A DNA stretch of 64,000 bases from Parendozoicomonas haliclonae (GCF_900174585.1 NZ_FWPT01000001.1:248001-312000), one strand, 5' to 3'; counted from the stretch's first letter, positions 35,901 to 45,040 are shown. Program-made: numbers and translations. The notes: generated from the letters alone by a model not told the origin.

Positions 35901-36514
35901 TACGCCTCCTGTTGAGCCAGTGTCACACCTATCATCTTCATGTATTGCTGTTCGTGGTAAGAGGCGAGCTGTGCGCTTGGCTCAGACTCCCGATCCTCTT
36001 CAAGACAGCGGTAGCAAACGAAGTGCATCAACGCACTTTCAAATCCGTTCCGTAACGTGAGATTGCCATCCCGTGTCGTCGGTTCGGGTTCCGCACTGGC
36101 ACTAAGCATCACCGTTCCAGCCCCCGTATTAGGCGGGTACACGTAGAACACGGCTGGCGTATTGGCGTTTCGTGCGAAGTGTACCGAGCGATCGGAACGG
36201 GGTTCAGAACGCCAAGAGAGCAAACTCGCATCCAGATTCGGAAGCGTGACTTCCGTAACGGATCGGCCTTCTTCGCCGTTCTCGATGTTGTACAGAACGT
36301 CGATCAATACATGGCAGTTGTCGGGTAGTCGCTGGGTCGCCCCGGCAACCAGATCGTGTTTGATTAACACCGCATTGGCTTCCGGGCGGAATATGACAGT
36401 CTGCCTTTGACCTTCGTTCAGGTAGTCCAGTAAGTCGTCATCTGACCACCGGGTAGCTGATGGGTCGTGCAGTTGGCGTCTCGCTCGCCTCAGTACGCTT
36501 GCGGTGCTTATCAT
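35900..36514 (-). CDS. Phage adaptor protein, DUF6682-like
   Basis: 204 residues from ATG 36514, overlapping the previous stop as TGATG. The opening STASVLRRARRQLHDPSATRWSDDDLLDYLNEGQRQTV matches the adaptor family labelled DUF6682, which joins portal to tail in podoviruses. Followed by beta-rich FYVYPPNTGAGTVMLSASAEP. Confidence 0.65.
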   Translation of the reverse strand: MISTASVLRRARRQLHDPSATRWSDDDLLDYLNEGQRQTVIFRPEANAVLIKHDLVAGATQRLPDNCHVLIDVLYNIENGEEGRSVTEVTLPNLDASLLSWRSEPRSDRSVHFARNANTPAVFYVYPPNTGAGTVMLSASAEPEPTTRDGNLTLRNGFESALMHFVCYRCLEEDRESEPSAQLASYHEQQYMKMIGVTLAQQEA

Positions 36515-36693
36515 CAATCTTTCTTCGGTGCAGCCTTCTTAGCTGGCTTCTTCGCGTCAGGCTTACCGCCTTCACGAATCACGGTCTGGTGCATGTGCTC
36601 GGGAACTTCCCGTGCTACACCGGCCTGAAAACGGATAGCATGGATGCCATCACCGCCCCGGACTACCGTGTCTTCATCGAATACAAAAAGCAT
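36514..36693 (-). CDS. Small Lys-rich structural-cluster protein, 59 aa
   Basis: AAGGAG ribosome-binding site six bases before the ATG. Product begins MLFVFDEDTVVRGGDGIHAI and ends in a Lys/Ala/Pro tail (KKPAKKAAPKKD). It sits between capsid and adaptor and is coupled to the adaptor by a TGATG overlap. Role unknown; a decoration or DNA-binding head protein is possible. Confidence 0.65.
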   Translation of the reverse strand: MLFVFDEDTVVRGGDGIHAIRFQAGVAREVPEHMHQTVIREGGKPDAKKPAKKAAPKKD

Positions 36694-36743
36694 CTGTTCT
36701 CCTTACAGGAAAGGGGCGCAATGCGCCCCCGCCCAGGCTGTTA

Positions 36744-37889
36744 TTACAGCGCGTAGTCGATGTTGAGTACGCCGAAGTCTTCCACCTGACCGGTGTGGTC
36801 GTTGTGGAATTGCGGACGCAGGAAGCCGAAGATTTTGCTGATGGAGATACCTTTCTGGTTCCCATAGTCAAACTCTTTCTCGTTCCACTCAGCCGTGCCG
36901 ATGTCAGCGAAGCCGAGGGACTGTGCGCCACACAGGGAAACACGACAGCCGTCCACGTTACCGGAACCCCACTTGGAACCACTGGCTGCGTTAACGGTGT
37001 TAAACGCATGGCGGAACTCATGGATAATCAGGCCATCAACCATCACGGAGGTTGTACCGGCGAACAGTGGGTTCTTACCGCTGCGAGGCATGGCGGAACG
37101 CACGTTGGCGATGTAGTCCGGGTCGAGCTTCAAGCGAGCCATCGCTTTCGGGCACAGGAATACGTGGAAGACTTCTTCACCGCCAGAGCTGCGGATACCA
37201 CGGATATACTCGTCCTTAGCGTGAGCCTTAGCCCATACCAGAGAGTTGTAGGTAATGGTGTCGGCTGCGGTCAGTGCAGAGGTGTCGCCTGTTGCCAGAT
37301 CACCGTCAGTCTTAGACCAACGCAGGTGACGGTTGGCGGTAGGGGCTTTGATGTCAGCCGCCCATTCCAAATCAGTCCATTTTTTACCGTCCGGCAGAGC
37401 CTTACGATCCGCGCCCTTGTTGGTCTTATCCAGACCGACACCCGCCAGTGCCAGAAACGCCATCTGATCCAGACGGTCAGCGAACCAGTAGGCCAACTGG
37501 TCGCGGCTGTTTTCACGGAATGTGACAATGCTTTTTTGGTCAGCAACACGGCCTTCCAGTCGGTTAGCGTTACGCAACTGGTCGATGTTGATTACCGTGT
37601 CGTAGGAACGCAGACCTTCTTCGTTGCCTTCCAGAATGTTGTCACCGACGATACCGTCAGACTGCATATCCGCCAGCAAGGTCAGGACAGCGCGAGTGCC
37701 TTTTTCGGATTTGGTCAGGTCGGTAACACGCTGGATCATGGCGTTCGAGCCGCGACCAGCAAATTGATTCATGAAAGACAGGTTTCGAGCCATCTTCCAG
37801 AAATCGCGTGACCACGTAGTTTTTTGCTCGTTGGTCAGGCGGGAAAAATTCGTGAGGTTGTCAGACCCCGGTGCGCTTGGTACGCCCAT
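36744..37889 (-). CDS. Major capsid protein, N4-gp56/DUF4043 family
   Basis: 381 residues. The N-terminal half carries features of the N4-gp56-type capsid family: TTWSRDFWKMARNLSFMNQFAG, DGIVGDNILEGNEEGLRSYD, VTFRENSRDQLAYWFADRLDQMAFLALAG. Ends DFGVLNIDYAL. Forms the HK97-fold shell. It follows a promoter/operator and the scaffold gene, as usual. Confidence 0.82.
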   Translation of the reverse strand: MGVPSAPGSDNLTNFSRLTNEQKTTWSRDFWKMARNLSFMNQFAGRGSNAMIQRVTDLTKSEKGTRAVLTLLADMQSDGIVGDNILEGNEEGLRSYDTVINIDQLRNANRLEGRVADQKSIVTFRENSRDQLAYWFADRLDQMAFLALAGVGLDKTNKGADRKALPDGKKWTDLEWAADIKAPTANRHLRWSKTDGDLATGDTSALTAADTITYNSLVWAKAHAKDEYIRGIRSSGGEEVFHVFLCPKAMARLKLDPDYIANVRSAMPRSGKNPLFAGTTSVMVDGLIIHEFRHAFNTVNAASGSKWGSGNVDGCRVSLCGAQSLGFADIGTAEWNEKEFDYGNQKGISISKIFGFLRPQFHNDHTGQVEDFGVLNIDYAL

Positions 37890-38036
37890 ACGTTATTCGT
37901 GCTCCACACAATAGAGAAAATGATCCGAGGGTTTGCGGTTCCTCTTGACCGTCCTCGCTATCGCGGAAGGAGCACGAAAAATTGCAGCCCGAGTCCCGGC
38001 TGGCGGAGGTGACTTTATCGCAAGACACCACAGCGA

Positions 38037-38055
38037 ATATAGGTAGTGCCTATAT
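38037..38055. promoter_or_regulatory. Phage palindromic operator, copy 4 (perfect)
   Basis: ATATAGG-TAGTG-CCTATAT, 7 of 7 arm pairs, extended to 8 by flanking A and T. Located upstream of the capsid gene and overlapping the -10 and start point of the promoter listed next. Confidence 0.85.
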
Positions 38056-38080
38056 TAACATTCAGACACTACCTGAACAA
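38052..38080 (-). promoter_or_regulatory. Sigma-70-like promoter for capsid operon
   Basis: Minus strand: -35 TTGTTC (38080-38075), 17-base spacer, -10 TAATAT (38057-38052). The -10 runs into the operator, so a bound repressor would block it. Confidence 0.55.
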
Positions 38081-38083
38081 CTT

Positions 38084-39088
38084 TTAGTCAACGTAGTCCC
38101 CACGCATACGGGCGAGGTCGTCCTCACTGACACGCTCAAACATCGCATCATCCATTTCAAAAATGTTCGGCTTGGAATGTTGGGCGACAGTGGCTCCGGC
38201 TTCGCTCAGGCGTGGCGGTTGTTGCCTCGCGGTACGAAGGTTTTTCTCGACCTGAACCGGCTTCGGGGCTGGCTTGGGCGCGGGGGCAGGACTTTCGGTA
38301 GCCGGGGCAGCTTCTTGTGGGAGTACAAGGCTGATGGCTTCATCCAGTGCGTCAGTGAGGTCGTAACCTTTTGCGATAAAACCATCACGGACAATAGTAA
38401 CGCGATCACAGAGATCACTATCAAAAGTATCGGGGTTGGTAGAGTCGAGAATCGGATATTCGGTCACCAGTTCTTCTACGCGGTTGTGGAAGCGTTGCAT
38501 GGCGTCTTCCTGCTTCAACGCGCCCTGCGTCTTCTCCTGAGCGGTTTTGGTGGCGGTCTGAACAGCCTGACCTAGTGCCTTGTTGAACAGCACAGTGGCG
38601 TCTTCCAGATCACCGTCCAAAACCTTGTCGAACATATCCTTGGCAGTGTCGCCAAAATCTAGCTCGAGCTGATTAGGGTCGGCAGTAGGAACAGAGCCAG
38701 TATCAGGGCTGTCAGCAGAAAGGCGAGCTTGTAAGTCCCGAACCTGCTGCTCGAGCGCACGGCGTTTGCGGGATTCTTGGTCGAGGCGTGACTTCGGGAT
38801 GAAGTGCTTGCCTGCTGGCTGCTCTGGCTCGGCTTCCGGTTCTGGCTCCGGATCGGCTTCCGGCTCAGGAGTTTCTTCTTCCTGTTCAGGCTCCGGCTGG
38901 CTTTCTTCTTCTGGTGTGCTTTGAGCTTCTGGCTCTTGTTCTTCTTGTTGCTGCGGTTCGCTCGCATCCTGCACCTCAATGTCATCACCACGGTCTGCGG
39001 TTGCAAGATCGTCATCGTCACGATCTGCACCGGCAAAAATATCGTTGTCCGCTGCTTCGGTCAGTTCCTCAACAAAAGCGTCAGCCAT
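38084..39088 (-). CDS. Scaffolding protein
   Basis: 334 residues. Very acidic N-terminal 95 residues (Glu/Pro/Gln repeats such as PEPEPEAEPEQP), a coiled-coil centre (SRKRRALEQQVRDLQARL) and a Pro/Ala linker before a basic-acidic helical C-terminus (MFERVSEDDLARMRG). This composition and the place between portal and capsid are typical of phage scaffolds. TAATG overlap with portal. Confidence 0.7.
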   Translation of the reverse strand: MADAFVEELTEAADNDIFAGADRDDDDLATADRGDDIEVQDASEPQQQEEQEPEAQSTPEEESQPEPEQEEETPEPEADPEPEPEAEPEQPAGKHFIPKSRLDQESRKRRALEQQVRDLQARLSADSPDTGSVPTADPNQLELDFGDTAKDMFDKVLDGDLEDATVLFNKALGQAVQTATKTAQEKTQGALKQEDAMQRFHNRVEELVTEYPILDSTNPDTFDSDLCDRVTIVRDGFIAKGYDLTDALDEAISLVLPQEAAPATESPAPAPKPAPKPVQVEKNLRTARQQPPRLSEAGATVAQHSKPNIFEMDDAMFERVSEDDLARMRGDYVD

Positions 39089-41286
39089 TACTTGTCACCT
39101 TTTTTCTTGGTCTTTGGGTTTGTTTCTTTGCGCGCCTGGCGGTTAGCGACTTCCTTCTGGGTAGCCGCTTGGAGCGAGGCCGTGGCAAGCTGCGCCTGAC
39201 CGGACATCATTGTCTGGTTCAGGGACGTACCGGCTTGGAGCTGGGCGAGACGTTCACGGAGCGCGATTTCTTCACGCTTCATCTGAATGCGGCCTTCCAG
39301 TTCATTCAAGCGAGCATCATTTGTGCTGTTGAGGTCGTCAGTCTTCGCACGGTTGAGCGTGGCCTTGGACTTAATCTCGTCAGCCTCGGCCTGCAACTTG
39401 GCAACTTCGGCCTGTGCTGCTGCCAGCGCGACTTGCTGCTGCGCCTGCATGAGCTGTTGCTGTGCTGGGTCTTTGGACAGTCCTTCCAGAGACTTGAGTT
39501 CTTCGGCAATCTGGTCTTTGTCTTTCAGGTGCGAGAACCGGACTACGTGATACGCCGGGATCGGTACACCGGCCTGACGCATATTCAGGACTTCGGCAAA
39601 CTGCGTATCGTTGTACGTGTCCCGTGGTGGCAGGGTGTTGATGGCTACATCATATTCCCCGATCGTGATGTCATTGGTGATAGAACCATCAGACTGCGGT
39701 TCGTTAATCACCATTTCTTCGCGTTCCATGCCGCCGATGTCGTCTTTCTTGTCGATGGTGATACGGCGCGTATTGGTGTAGTACGCCTGCATCAGTTCCA
39801 TCAGTTTTCGGGCAACCAGATCACGGGTACGTGCGAGGTTGTCCATGACAATCTGCATCTGTACCTGACCGCGACCTTCCTTAGATTGCAGAGCGACACC
39901 GGAAACCTCGGCACTCTCCATACCCAGCATCGTGTCCGAGACACCGGAGATTTCCTTAACGTCCACCTCACAAGTTTGTGCTACCCGGTCAAGTCCGCTC
40001 GGTATCTGATTAGGCTGGATCTTTTCAGGCTCGCCACGGGTGGCGTTGTATTCGAGTACCAGCCCGGTCTCGGAACCACGTACCGCCAGTTCGTCCGCAG
40101 TCATGCCGACCAGGGAGCCGGTCGGAACCTTCCAGCCGGAGTTAGCGGTGGTGTTGATAACGTGCAGGATTTGAGAGCGAACCTTGTTAAGCTGCTCTTG
40201 CGGAGAAATCAGGTTGGACACAACCCCGGTCGGTCTGCCCCTTCTGAAATAAGGGAAATACGGAACAACCGTGAAGCTCTTATAGGGAGACCAATCATCG
40301 TGCAGAGTCACATGGTCAGCGGTGACAGTCCAACGCACTTTCCGTACACGGCGGCGGTGCATGAAAGTCTGGTACTTCATCGCCAGTGCTTCGGCTTCTT
40401 CCTTCTTCGTGCCGATCGGCAGGTCTCGAAACTCCCCGGTCTCTGGATCGACAAGCGAGAACACCATTACGTTCTTACGCCACTGGCGTTCGATAACCCG
40501 TACCGCAGTAATGAAATCGCGCATATCCGCATCCGTTACGGTAGCCGCACCGATTTCGTGACCGTTCCCGAAACTGTTATCGAGGTCGTACCGGATGGAG
40601 TCGGGGCCATACGTATCACCAAGCCCAACATACGCCTTAACTTCCTTGGCTTTGTCCTCGCCGTACTCCATTTCGATTTCATCAATGGAGAGCCAACGGG
40701 TAATGAATACTTCTTTCCAGCCTTCCGGGTCGTAGGTCTTTGCGTCCGGGTCGAGAACTACGTCCCGAGGGTCTAGCACGGTGATTTCAGCGTCACCCTG
40801 GAAGTTCCGGGTGAACCCCATTCTGATGTCGAAATACCCACGTTCTTCGATCACACCGTCAGCGAATACTTCCGATTCCGACCAGTCGAACTTGTTGATG
40901 TCACATATCGCCATTGCGAGCTGTGTCAGTGCGAACGCGCTTTCCCGTGTCGCATCGGTACGGCCTTTGTACTGAATATCCATGCGCCGTGTTGACTGTT
41001 CGCCAAGCAGCGTATTGACCGTACTGAGTATCTTGTTGATGGTCAGTGCGGGACGACCGGAACGGCGTAACCGTTGCAGATCGGACTGCTCCCATTGTTC
41101 GCCCCGGTAGAACGCATCGCACTTTTTGGCGTGTTCAATGTAATCAAGGTGACCGGCGTCCCGAGCGCGGGTGTACATTTGCCATTGGCGATCAGCAATA
41201 GTCCGTTCTTCTGCGGATTGATTAACCCCACGGGAAGGGTTCGGATCGACTGCCGAGCGCAAATCGCTCGAAACGCCTTTCACCAT
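39088..41286 (-). CDS. Portal protein, P22-like
   Basis: 732 residues from ATG 41286. Resembles P22-type portals: KKCDAFYRGEQWEQSDLQRLRRSGRPALTINKI, then FDWSESEVFADGVIEERGYFDIRM and VLDPRDVVLDPDAK; the last 150 residues are a Gln/Ala-rich helical barrel. Forms the dodecameric DNA gate. Coupled to the DUF2829 gene (TAATG) and to scaffold (TAATG). Confidence 0.82.
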   Translation of the reverse strand: MVKGVSSDLRSAVDPNPSRGVNQSAEERTIADRQWQMYTRARDAGHLDYIEHAKKCDAFYRGEQWEQSDLQRLRRSGRPALTINKILSTVNTLLGEQSTRRMDIQYKGRTDATRESAFALTQLAMAICDINKFDWSESEVFADGVIEERGYFDIRMGFTRNFQGDAEITVLDPRDVVLDPDAKTYDPEGWKEVFITRWLSIDEIEMEYGEDKAKEVKAYVGLGDTYGPDSIRYDLDNSFGNGHEIGAATVTDADMRDFITAVRVIERQWRKNVMVFSLVDPETGEFRDLPIGTKKEEAEALAMKYQTFMHRRRVRKVRWTVTADHVTLHDDWSPYKSFTVVPYFPYFRRGRPTGVVSNLISPQEQLNKVRSQILHVINTTANSGWKVPTGSLVGMTADELAVRGSETGLVLEYNATRGEPEKIQPNQIPSGLDRVAQTCEVDVKEISGVSDTMLGMESAEVSGVALQSKEGRGQVQMQIVMDNLARTRDLVARKLMELMQAYYTNTRRITIDKKDDIGGMEREEMVINEPQSDGSITNDITIGEYDVAINTLPPRDTYNDTQFAEVLNMRQAGVPIPAYHVVRFSHLKDKDQIAEELKSLEGLSKDPAQQQLMQAQQQVALAAAQAEVAKLQAEADEIKSKATLNRAKTDDLNSTNDARLNELEGRIQMKREEIALRERLAQLQAGTSLNQTMMSGQAQLATASLQAATQKEVANRQARKETNPKTKKKGDK

Positions 41287-41540
41287 TAAGCGATGCTCCA
41301 ATCAGTAGCGAGAATGTCTGTCTGCGATGCCAGCCACGGAACAACGTCACCTTGGGCTGTGCAGAATGCGATATAGGGCAGGTAGTGGGCTGTTTCGCCG
41401 AACACGTTCTGGGCTACTTCGGTCTGGGTTTTGTAGTCGCCGCCCGGTACGTAGTAGATGAACATGCCCTTGCCGTTCCAACCGGAACGCTTGGCTGACT
41501 TACCCTGTTTGATGGCCTCGATAGCTTCACCGAAGGTCAT
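41286..41540 (-). CDS. DUF2829 / Tad2-like putative anti-Thoeris protein
   Basis: 84 residues, entirely a DUF2829 domain: FGEAIEAIKQGKSAKRSGWNGKGMF at the start and VVPWLASQTDILATDWSIA at the end. Members named Tad2 bind and sequester the cyclic ADP-ribose signal of Thoeris immunity; that is known for characterised members and inferred here. Encoded between terminase and portal and translationally coupled to both sides, so it would be made late with the virion proteins. Confidence 0.8.
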   Translation of the reverse strand: MTFGEAIEAIKQGKSAKRSGWNGKGMFIYYVPGGDYKTQTEVAQNVFGETAHYLPYIAFCTAQGDVVPWLASQTDILATDWSIA

Positions 41541-41800
41541 ACGATCCCCCGGCTACGCTTCTGGTGGTAACCTTCCAGCTTCCACAGTTCGTCAAACGCA
41601 TTGGCGTAAGCGATCTGCTTACCCATACGCTCACAGAAATTCTCTTTTGAAATGCAGCCGGACGTACCGGTTACCACGAACGGAGACTCTGGGTTACCAA
41701 CGTGCAGGTAACAGACGGTCGTGGTCGTATCACCGTGCCGCTCGTATCGAACGTCATGGATCAGTTCTTCAAGGTGTTCTTTCGTGACTTTGAAACTCAA
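41537..41800 (-). CDS. N4 Gp49/Sf6 gene 66 family protein
   Basis: 87 residues, TTG start that overlaps the terminase stop (TTGA) after GGAGA. The core VTGTSGCISKENFCERMGKQIAYANAFDELWKLEGY is the family signature. Members occur widely in tailed phages; function unknown. Confidence 0.75.
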   Translation of the reverse strand: MSFKVTKEHLEELIHDVRYERHGDTTTTVCYLHVGNPESPFVVTGTSGCISKENFCERMGKQIAYANAFDELWKLEGYHQKRSRGIV

Positions 41801-43308
41801 GCCGTTCTCCAGTTGTTATCGCTGTCGCCGTGGGTGATGAATTTGCTCAACTTGTCTTTCCAGCTCGGAGGCTTCACAACCGGAGGCTCGGGAACGGGGT
41901 TGAACATCTGCATCATCTGACCGATCCACGCCAGTGCATCCACTTGGTCGTCATGGACACCGGACGGGAATCGGAGAAATTCGTTCTGGAAGTCTTGGAA
42001 CCAAGGAGCGTCTTCGGGGAAGAAAACCATCCCTTGCTGCATCCGGCCTTGCATCGGTCGGGCGCGGAGAGCCTTGTCACGTTTACCGGTGGCCAGCTTC
42101 GTGTAGGAGAAGTCCCACATTTCACGCTCTTTGGTGCGGGTCTCAAGGAATGGCCCGAGTGCCATTTCAATCACACCTTTTTCGATGCCGGTCATATCCG
42201 ACCGCCACTTGGCATAGGTATCGAGAATCTGCTCTACCAGATCGAGGGAACCCCACTGACCACGTACAACATCGAGTACCCAGATACGCTCCCGGCGATC
42301 AATACCAACAGTGACGCCTACCGAGTAGTCGTTCATTTCCTGAGTACCGATTGCCATATCCCAAGCCGTGTATGTACTCAGCTCGTCAAGCGGGGGGAGT
42401 TCGGCGGCGCGGTAGTAGCGAAAATCCTTCTTCTGGAAGAAATCACCATCTTCACTAACCGGGTTCTGCTGATAGAGTGCCTGCCAGTCACGCGCACCGA
42501 CCGCTCGTTTAATGCCGTGTAGGGCTTCGAGTGGGTAACGGGCTTGGTGGAGGGGTTCGCCTTTCTTACGGAACTTCTCGTCTTTGGTGGCGATAGCCGG
42601 ATAAACGACCACTTCCCACTGATCCCCGCCTTTCTCCATTTCACGGAGCAGCCAACCAGCAAGATCGTTATCGTGCCACCGGGTCAATATCACCAATACG
42701 CCGCCACCGGGAGCCAAACGGGTATAAAACGTGGAGGTGTACCAATCAATAATGTTCTGCTGGGTATTCTCGGACTCAGCTTCTTCCCGGTTCTTAACGG
42801 GGTCATCAATAATGCCTACGTGAGCACCGTTACCGGTCAAACCACCGCCGACACCTGCTGCCAGATACCCGCCGCCCTCAGTCGTCAGCCAGTTTTCAGC
42901 CGAGGCACTGGTTTCGTCGATTTTCGTGTCAGGGAACAGGGTCGAAAATTCAGGATCACGGACAATAGAACGCGCTTTTCGGCTGAACTTCATGGCCAGT
43001 GCGCCAGAATACGACGATGCGATGATTTCGTGCTGGGGTGCGCGTCCCATGTGCCAAGCGGGGAAGTTACGGGTGGCAATCTCCGATTTCCCGTGGCGTG
43101 GGGGCATAAACAGCATGAGTCGGGGGGACTTCCGGGCAATAACATCGTCCGAAAACTTCTCCAACCGCTGACAAATATCCTTGTGAACCCAACCCGGCTC
43201 GTATGAGTGGTTAAACTTCTGGATAAATGGCATCAGGCGGCGTCGAGCCAGCTCACGTTTTGCGAGTTCCTGGCGGGCGGCCTCTAAGCTGTCGAAGTTA
43301 TCCGTCAA
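41797..43308 (-). CDS. Terminase large subunit
   Basis: 503 residues. ATPase Walker A MPPRHGKSE near 68-76, Walker B HVGIIDDP near 165-172, and an RNase H-like nuclease domain beginning YTAWDMAIG near 315, with downstream acidic residues. Translocates DNA into the capsid and cuts it. TTG start overlapping the small subunit by 11 bases with GGGAG upstream. Confidence 0.9.
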   Translation of the reverse strand: MTDNFDSLEAARQELAKRELARRRLMPFIQKFNHSYEPGWVHKDICQRLEKFSDDVIARKSPRLMLFMPPRHGKSEIATRNFPAWHMGRAPQHEIIASSYSGALAMKFSRKARSIVRDPEFSTLFPDTKIDETSASAENWLTTEGGGYLAAGVGGGLTGNGAHVGIIDDPVKNREEAESENTQQNIIDWYTSTFYTRLAPGGGVLVILTRWHDNDLAGWLLREMEKGGDQWEVVVYPAIATKDEKFRKKGEPLHQARYPLEALHGIKRAVGARDWQALYQQNPVSEDGDFFQKKDFRYYRAAELPPLDELSTYTAWDMAIGTQEMNDYSVGVTVGIDRRERIWVLDVVRGQWGSLDLVEQILDTYAKWRSDMTGIEKGVIEMALGPFLETRTKEREMWDFSYTKLATGKRDKALRARPMQGRMQQGMVFFPEDAPWFQDFQNEFLRFPSGVHDDQVDALAWIGQMMQMFNPVPEPPVVKPPSWKDKLSKFITHGDSDNNWRTA

Positions 43309-43825
43309 TGACTTCTCCCTCGACGTCCTTAAACTCGTCTTCGGGGTTCAGGGAGAGTTGACCGCCCGCCAATTTCAGCAGTTCTTCGTCAGACATACGA
43401 CGAACCTGCTTTATATTGGTGACTTCGCCTTTGGTGTTGGTCTCAACCAGATTACGCTTCGAGTCGGGGTAGATTTCGTGCATCTTCCCCAGTTCCCTGA
43501 TGCACATAACCTCTTCGGTTGCGGTCTCGGACTTGGAGTGTGCTTCAAACAGCATTCCCGTGAGCAGATCACGGGTGACACGGGTGTCCTGAAAATGCCG
43601 TTCACGCAGATAGGACATGATGGCCTGAACGTCCTCACGCTTTACTATCTGTCTGGCCTTCTCCGCACTGCGATACCCAGCTTGTTCCGCCGCTGCCGGG
43701 ATAGATAACCCGCGCATAACGAACATGACCAACTGTTCCTGCTGGCCTGTTAACGGCTTCACTTTCAGGTAAGGGTAAAGTGATTGGATTTCGGCAATTT
43801 CAGCGTCGGGAATCAGTACGCCCAT
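43298..43825 (-). CDS. Terminase small subunit
   Basis: 175 residues. Helix-turn-helix-type N-terminus (VMRGLSIPAAAEQAGYRSAEKARQIVKREDVQ) followed by a helical oligomerisation part, as in phage small terminases that recognise the packaging site. First gene of the leftward late block, directly below two operators. Confidence 0.75.
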   Translation of the reverse strand: MGVLIPDAEIAEIQSLYPYLKVKPLTGQQEQLVMFVMRGLSIPAAAEQAGYRSAEKARQIVKREDVQAIMSYLRERHFQDTRVTRDLLTGMLFEAHSKSETATEEVMCIRELGKMHEIYPDSKRNLVETNTKGEVTNIKQVRRMSDEELLKLAGGQLSLNPEDEFKDVEGEVIDG

Positions 43826-43833
43826 AACCTCGA

Positions 43834-43852
43834 ATATAGGTGCTGCCTATAA
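43834..43852. promoter_or_regulatory. Phage palindromic operator, copy 5
   Basis: ATATAGG-TGCTG-CCTATAA, 6 of 7 arm pairs, nine bases before the small-terminase start. A minus-strand TATAAT lies between this copy and the next one, so the two operators flank a probable late promoter. Confidence 0.75.
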
Positions 43853-43881
43853 TGACCAATAATTATACTGTTTTCGGGGCA

Positions 43882-43900
43882 ATATAGGGAGTACCTATAT
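43882..43900. promoter_or_regulatory. Phage palindromic operator, copy 6 (perfect)
   Basis: ATATAGG-GAGTA-CCTATAT, 7 of 7 arm pairs. Upstream member of the pair in front of the terminase operon. Confidence 0.8.
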
Positions 43901-44376
43901 TCATGCAGAAAAATTTTCTGAAAAATATTTTTGGATAACGGATATTGGTCAGGGTCTCTGAGTGTCATTTTGGGAGTAAAAAGGAAACGGGACTCCCAAC
44001 CCGAGAGCCACCCCACCCCCTACCCCCCCCTAGTTCCCAAAAAAGGTACCGGATTCGCTGCACCCAGCGACACCGAGCAAGAACCCACTGCCACTCTCAC
44101 TCAAGCCAGCACCGAGGAACACCAACCACGAACACCAACCACTGCACTCACAAGCAGACCGAGATAGAACCACCTATCACCGCACAAAGAACCAAGCACC
44201 CAGACCGAGTACCACCTGCCACTCACTGCATACCGGGAACATCAGCACTCGCGCTACCCATCGTGCATCCCCCAGGCAGTGTGCCTGCGCGAGTGGTCTT
44301 ATTGTTTGATAGTTGTGTGTGTTTGGTGTGGTTAGAACAGAGGGGTTTTGTGCTGTGTTATTGGATGGAGGTGTGT
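43901..44376. other. Non-coding divergence region between late and right blocks
   Basis: No gene supported. Contains an AT-rich part (43905-43940), a strongly C-rich plus strand with runs of C around 44010-44032, a C/A-rich stretch to about 44260, and a half copy (GAACAGAGGGGTTTT, 44335-44349) of the terminator stem used in the gene array to the right. Proximity to terminase makes a packaging site possible; nothing in the sequence proves it. Confidence 0.4.
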
Positions 44377-44652
44377 ATGTGTGAAGTGGTGAATAAGAAG
44401 CATGAGCCGTATGACGTTTATATAGGCCGTGGTTCTAAGTGGGGCAACCCATTTGTAATAGGCCGTGATGGTACGCGGGAAGAGGTGATAGCCAAGTACC
44501 GTGTGTGGTTGTGGCAAGAGATTAAAGCCGAACGTATCACATGGCACGATCTTACCTCGCTGGAAGGTAAGAGGCTTGGGTGTTTCTGCAAGCCATTACC
44601 GTGCCACGGTGATGTTATTAAGAGTGCGATGTGTTGGGCATTTAGCCTGTAA
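44377..44652 (+). CDS. DUF4326-domain protein
   Basis: 91 residues from an ATG with GGAGG five bases upstream. Core motifs of the family: VYIGRGSKWGNPF near the start, REEVIAKYRVWL in the middle and LGCFCKPLPCHGDVI at the end, with conserved Cys and His that could bind metal or act in catalysis. Common in phages; activity unknown. First gene of the terminator-spaced array. Confidence 0.78.
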   Translation: MCEVVNKKHEPYDVYIGRGSKWGNPFVIGRDGTREEVIAKYRVWLWQEIKAERITWHDLTSLEGKRLGCFCKPLPCHGDVIKSAMCWAFSL

Positions 44653-44662
44653 GCATCGCAAG

Positions 44663-44693
44663 CCCTTCTGTTTTTAGAACAGAGGGGTTTTTT
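44663..44693 (+). terminator. Array terminator 1
   Basis: CCCTTCTGTT / AACAGAGGGG stem with six T. First complete copy of the shared stem. Confidence 0.85.
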
Positions 44694-44720
44694 CCTTTGT
44701 AATTAACGAAGGAGATAACA

Positions 44721-45032
44721 ATGGACAACGTAGAAAAGACCCTCGCAACTCTGGCTCTGACTCTGACCATCATCGCTCTTACTTTCGGTAAGTGGTTCGA
44801 TGAAGCCGAGGCGCAAGAGCCAAAGACGAGCCACTACGAACTGAACGCAGCTGCCGGTGCTAACTACATCACATGCAGAACGCTCCGTGAAACTATCGGC
44901 AAGCTGGCTTCTGAGCATAACGGCCTGACGTACATACCTCGAGATTGCGCGATCTTCGACGAAATGGCTGCTGACGGGTTCACCGAGTTTGTGCAAATCG
45001 ACGACAACACTTGGCACCTCAAGCGCAAATAA
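44721..45032 (+). CDS. Small membrane or exported protein, 103 aa
   Basis: AAGGAG ribosome-binding site. Hydrophobic segment at residues 6-24 (TLATLALTLTIIALTFGKW) acts as anchor or uncleaved signal; the rest is soluble and acidic with two Cys (TCRTLRE, RDCAIFDE). Not recognised. Could be a superinfection or envelope-modifying factor; that is only a guess from topology. Confidence 0.65.
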   Translation: MDNVEKTLATLALTLTIIALTFGKWFDEAEAQEPKTSHYELNAAAGANYITCRTLRETIGKLASEHNGLTYIPRDCAIFDEMAADGFTEFVQIDDNTWHLKRK

Positions 45033-45040
45033 GCACCACT

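Noticed and set aside
38914-40776. 620-codon open frame on the plus strand
   Set aside because: Fully antisense to the portal and scaffold genes, Arg/His-rich as expected for an antisense frame, and without ribosome-binding site.
43945-44376. N-terminal extension of the DUF4326 gene
   Set aside because: Low-complexity Pro/Thr/Arg sequence without ribosome-binding site; the domain starts after the GGAGG at 44367.
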